DNA of 64,000 bases from Lutibacter oricola (GTDB taxonomy: Bacteria; Bacteroidota; Bacteroidia; Flavobacteriales; Flavobacteriaceae): positions 62,001 to 126,000 of the forward strand of contig NZ_FNNJ01000009.1 in NCBI RefSeq assembly GCF_900106565.1. The letters run 5' to 3'. A program made the position numbers and the translations under genes. The notes beneath the pieces were generated by a model. It saw only the letters and a program-made list of their open reading frames with translations. It did no database searches and was not told the origin of the DNA. Position 1 is the first letter of the stretch, and each line of letters begins with the position of its first letter. Below are positions 61,779-64,000 of this stretch, piece by piece.

Positions 61779-62303
61779 TTAATGCTTTTCAGTTACTTTA
61801 ATTTCTACTGTTCCTGTTTTTTCTAAAAATGAAATTAATTCATCTTCGTTTCCATCAACAGATACTTCCATAACAAACATATCGTCTGTAGTTCTTGGAT
61901 CAGGATTTTCTGCTTCCTTAAACGGCCATAATCTACTTCTCATATAAAAAGTAATTACCATTAAATGCGCTGCAAAAAATACACTAAGTTCAAACATTAT
62001 AGGTACAAATGCTGGCATATTTAAAAGAAAACTAAAACTTGGCTTACCACCAATATCTTGTGGCCATTGTTCAATCATCATATAGTTCATCATCCAAACT
62101 GCAAATGAAAAACCAACACAACCGTACATAAATGCAGTTATAGCAATTCTTGTATCTTTTAGTCCCATTGCTTTTTCTAAACCATGCACTGGAAATGGAG
62201 TATAAACTTCTTCAATATGATGACTAGCTGCACGAACTTCCTTAACGGCATCCATTAAAATGTCGTCATCATTATACATTGCTTGTATTACTTTTGAGCT
62301 CAT
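61779..62303 (-). CDS. actD: Alternative Complex III subunit ActD (DUF3341)
   Basis: A 174-residue membrane protein with two helices (ITAFMYGCVGFSFAVWMMNYM; MFELSVFFAAHLMVITFYM) preceded by the conserved IEEVYTPFPVHGLEKAMGLKDTR. The DUF3341 pattern identifies ActD of ACIII, a structural subunit contacting ActC and ActF. The start codon is 2 bp after the actC stop, so the two are coupled. Confidence 0.93.
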   Translation of the reverse strand: MSSKVIQAMYNDDDILMDAVKEVRAASHHIEEVYTPFPVHGLEKAMGLKDTRIAITAFMYGCVGFSFAVWMMNYMMIEQWPQDIGGKPSFSFLLNMPAFVPIMFELSVFFAAHLMVITFYMRSRLWPFKEAENPDPRTTDDMFVMEVSVDGNEDELISFLEKTGTVEIKVTEKH

Positions 62304-62305
62304 AA

Positions 62306-64000
62306 TTACCCGTTATTTTTTAAGTTGTTAGCTTGTCCTGCCCAATCATCTCTTTTAGCTCTTCCTTTGAAAGAATCTAATAATGAATCTAACAAATTAT
62401 ATTCATTATCTGTCATTTTACTAACTTGATCAAAGCTATAAATTCCAATGCTATTAAGTGTTTGCTCTAACTTTGGACCAACACCACTTATTTGTTTTAA
62501 ATCATCTGCAGTTTGTTTTGCTGAATCAAAAACCCCTAAAGAGCTCATTAAATCTGCCGTTCTTTCTTCTGATGAACCTTTAATTTCTTCAACAACTTCT
62601 TTTGCTTTTGTTTCAACTACTTTAGAAACTACTGGTGCAGGATTCGCTCCACCTTCATCTCTAAATCTTTTATAATTGTCTCCTGAAGATTTCAAAATAG
62701 ATTTTACTTCTGCTTGTGCAATTACTGGGAACGTTCTAGCGTACAATAAAAATAATACAAAGAAGAACCCAATTGTACCTACATAAATACCTATATCTAC
62801 AAATGTTGGTGAGAACATTGTCCAAGATGATGGTAAGTAATCTCTATGTAATGATGTTACAATAATTACAAAACGCTCAAACCACATTCCAATGTTTACT
62901 ACAATTGAAATAATAAAAGAGAACATTATACTTGTACGTAACTTTTTAGACCACATAAATTGTGGAGAAAAAACGTTACAACTCATCATTAATAAATATG
63001 CCCACCAGTAAGGTCCAGTTGCTCTATTTAAAAATGCATATTGTTCATATTCAACACCTGAATACCAAGCAATAAATAATTCTGTAATATATGCACAACC
63101 AACAATTGAACCAGTAATCATAATTACAATGTTCATTAATTCAATATGCTGTTTTGTAATGTATGCTTCTAAGTTTGAAACTTTTCTCATAATAATTAAC
63201 AATGTATTTACCATTGCAAATCCTGAGAATACCGCTCCAGCAACAAAGTATGGAGGGAAAATTGTTGTATGCCAACCAGGAATAACCGATGTAGCAAAGT
63301 CAAACGATACAATTGTATGTACTGAAAGTACTAATGGAGTAGCTAAACCTGCTAATACCAAAGATACCTCTTCAAAACGTTGCCAATCTTTAGCTCTACC
63401 AGACCATCCGAAACTTAATAAACCATAAATTTTCTTTTGAAAAGGTTTTACAGCTCTATCACGTAACATTGCAAAATCAGGTAATAAACCAGTCCACCAG
63501 AAAACTAATGATACTGATAAATAAGTTGAAATTGCAAAAACATCCCATAATAATGGAGAGTTAAAGTTTGTCCAAAGTGTTCCAAATTGATTAGGAATAG
63601 GCAATACAAAGTGAGCATTCCAAACACGCCCCATGTGAATAACTGGGAATAAACCTGCTTGAACTACTGAGAAAATTGTCATTGCCTCTGCAGAACGGTT
63701 AATACCCATTCTCCATTTTTGACGGAATAACAATAATACTGCTGAAATTAACGTACCGGCGTGACCAATACCTACCCACCATACAAAGTTGGTAATATCC
63801 CAAGCCCATCCTACGGTTTTGTTTAATCCCCAAACTCCAATTCCTGTTCCAATGGTGTATATAATTGAACCTAATCCCCAAAGGAATGCTATAAGTGCAA
63901 TTGAAAATACAATCCACCATAATTTGTTTGCTTTACCTTCTACCGGAGCAGCAACTTCCAACGTAATATCGTGGTAGCTTTTATCTCCAATAATTAAAGG
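62306..64000 (-). CDS. actC: Alternative Complex III subunit ActC (NrfD-like), 5' partial, with C-terminal HHH domain
   Basis: The frame is open to the right edge: residues GDKSYHDITLEVAAP are encoded at 63956-64000, so the true start lies outside and an apparent TTG start at 63961 is not real. The body is an NrfD/PsrC-type quinol-binding membrane subunit with about ten helices (TNFVWWVGIGHAGTLISAVLLLFRQKWR; FDFATSVIPGWHTTIFPPYFVAGAVFSG). After a linker rich in K, E and V it ends in about 65 residues of helix-hairpin-helix type (LKQISGVGPKLEQTLNSIGI, then RDDWAGQAN). That extension is unusual for ActC. Confidence 0.93.
   Translation of the reverse strand, partial: PLIIGDKSYHDITLEVAAPVEGKANKLWWIVFSIALIAFLWGLGSIIYTIGTGIGVWGLNKTVGWAWDITNFVWWVGIGHAGTLISAVLLLFRQKWRMGINRSAEAMTIFSVVQAGLFPVIHMGRVWNAHFVLPIPNQFGTLWTNFNSPLLWDVFAISTYLSVSLVFWWTGLLPDFAMLRDRAVKPFQKKIYGLLSFGWSGRAKDWQRFEEVSLVLAGLATPLVLSVHTIVSFDFATSVIPGWHTTIFPPYFVAGAVFSGFAMVNTLLIIMRKVSNLEAYITKQHIELMNIVIMITGSIVGCAYITELFIAWYSGVEYEQYAFLNRATGPYWWAYLLMMSCNVFSPQFMWSKKLRTSIMFSFIISIVVNIGMWFERFVIIVTSLHRDYLPSSWTMFSPTFVDIGIYVGTIGFFFVLFLLYARTFPVIAQAEVKSILKSSGDNYKRFRDEGGANPAPVVSKVVETKAKEVVEEIKGSSEERTADLMSSLGVFDSAKQTADDLKQISGVGPKLEQTLNSIGIYSFDQVSKMTDNEYNLLDSLLDSFKGRAKRDDWAGQANNLKNNG

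Noticed and set aside
63699..63961. TTG start for ActC at 63961
   Set aside because: The frame continues upstream without a stop to the window edge and encodes residues matching the usual ActC N-terminus, so the gene is simply truncated by the window.
1..64000. CRISPR array, prophage, insertion sequence or defence island
   Set aside because: No regularly spaced direct repeats, transposase, integrase, phage structural or restriction genes were found; gene content is core metabolism.
1..64000. tRNA or rRNA genes
   Set aside because: No cloverleaf with a GGTTCRAATCC-type arm was found in intergenic regions; TTCGAA-like strings lie inside coding genes.

Overview
This window comes from a member of the Flavobacteriia (Bacteroidota), most likely a marine Flavobacteriaceae of the Lutibacter/Polaribacter/Tenacibaculum kind. 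The genus is inference. The evidence is: strongly AT-rich DNA; promoters of the Bacteroidota type (-7 box TAnnTTTG, sometimes with a -33 TTTG); a type IX secretion sorting domain; a bacterial GGGPS; a TonB receptor with a carboxypeptidase-regulatory-like plug extension; and an Alternative Complex III operon next to an aa3-type oxidase. The sequence is mostly core chromosome. I saw no tRNA, rRNA, insertion sequence, prophage or CRISPR array.

Layout. 1-14.3 kb, mostly minus strand: partial YitT protein, DUF2797 protein, GH3-type adenylating enzyme (+), a membrane-anchored-looking DEAH helicase, polyprenyl synthase, rlmN, queA, aroA, MazG-like pyrophosphohydrolase, aat, DUF3127 protein with an SSB-like tail, histidine kinase (+), HIT protein and greA. 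14.4-28 kb, mostly plus strand: Rieske-like lipoprotein lacking its histidine ligands, purK, purE, M3 peptidase, CAP-domain lipoprotein, lpd, pabB, tilS, ppc and a DinB-family protein, plus two unannotated small ORFs that share a motif. 28-32 kb: a T9SS cargo gene coupled to a small basic protein, and a LytS/LytTR-type two-component pair. 32-43.4 kb: penicillin acylase with a LacI regulator, the YifB/ComM ATPase, a DMT exporter, ahcY, a phosphopantetheinyl transferase overlapping GGGPS, PnuC with a P-loop kinase, and arfB. 43.4-46 kb: a TPP riboswitch in front of a TonB-dependent receptor, so a thiamine-uptake receptor.

46-55.9 kb is the most interesting part: a sulfide/persulfide-oxidation island on the minus strand. 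It holds two SulP anion transporters, a CstB-like persulfide dioxygenase-rhodanese fusion, a rhodanese lipoprotein, a haem c lipoprotein, two members of the sulfide:quinone reductase family, a small unannotated ORF, an HMA-domain protein and a DUF2892 membrane protein. Each of its four transcription units has a GTRA-N6-TYAC palindrome (Crp/Fnr-type half-site geometry) placed 21-22 bp upstream of a -7 box. That is the class II activator position, and it suggests a single regulon under a regulator encoded elsewhere.

55.9-64 kb: ruvB, then cytochrome oxidase subunits I and II, then the actF-E-D-C genes of Alternative Complex III. ActC runs off the window at its N-terminus and carries an unusual C-terminal helix-hairpin-helix domain. 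Electrons taken from sulfide by the quinone reductases would enter the quinone pool that ACIII and the oxidase drain, so the two neighbouring blocks are functionally linked.
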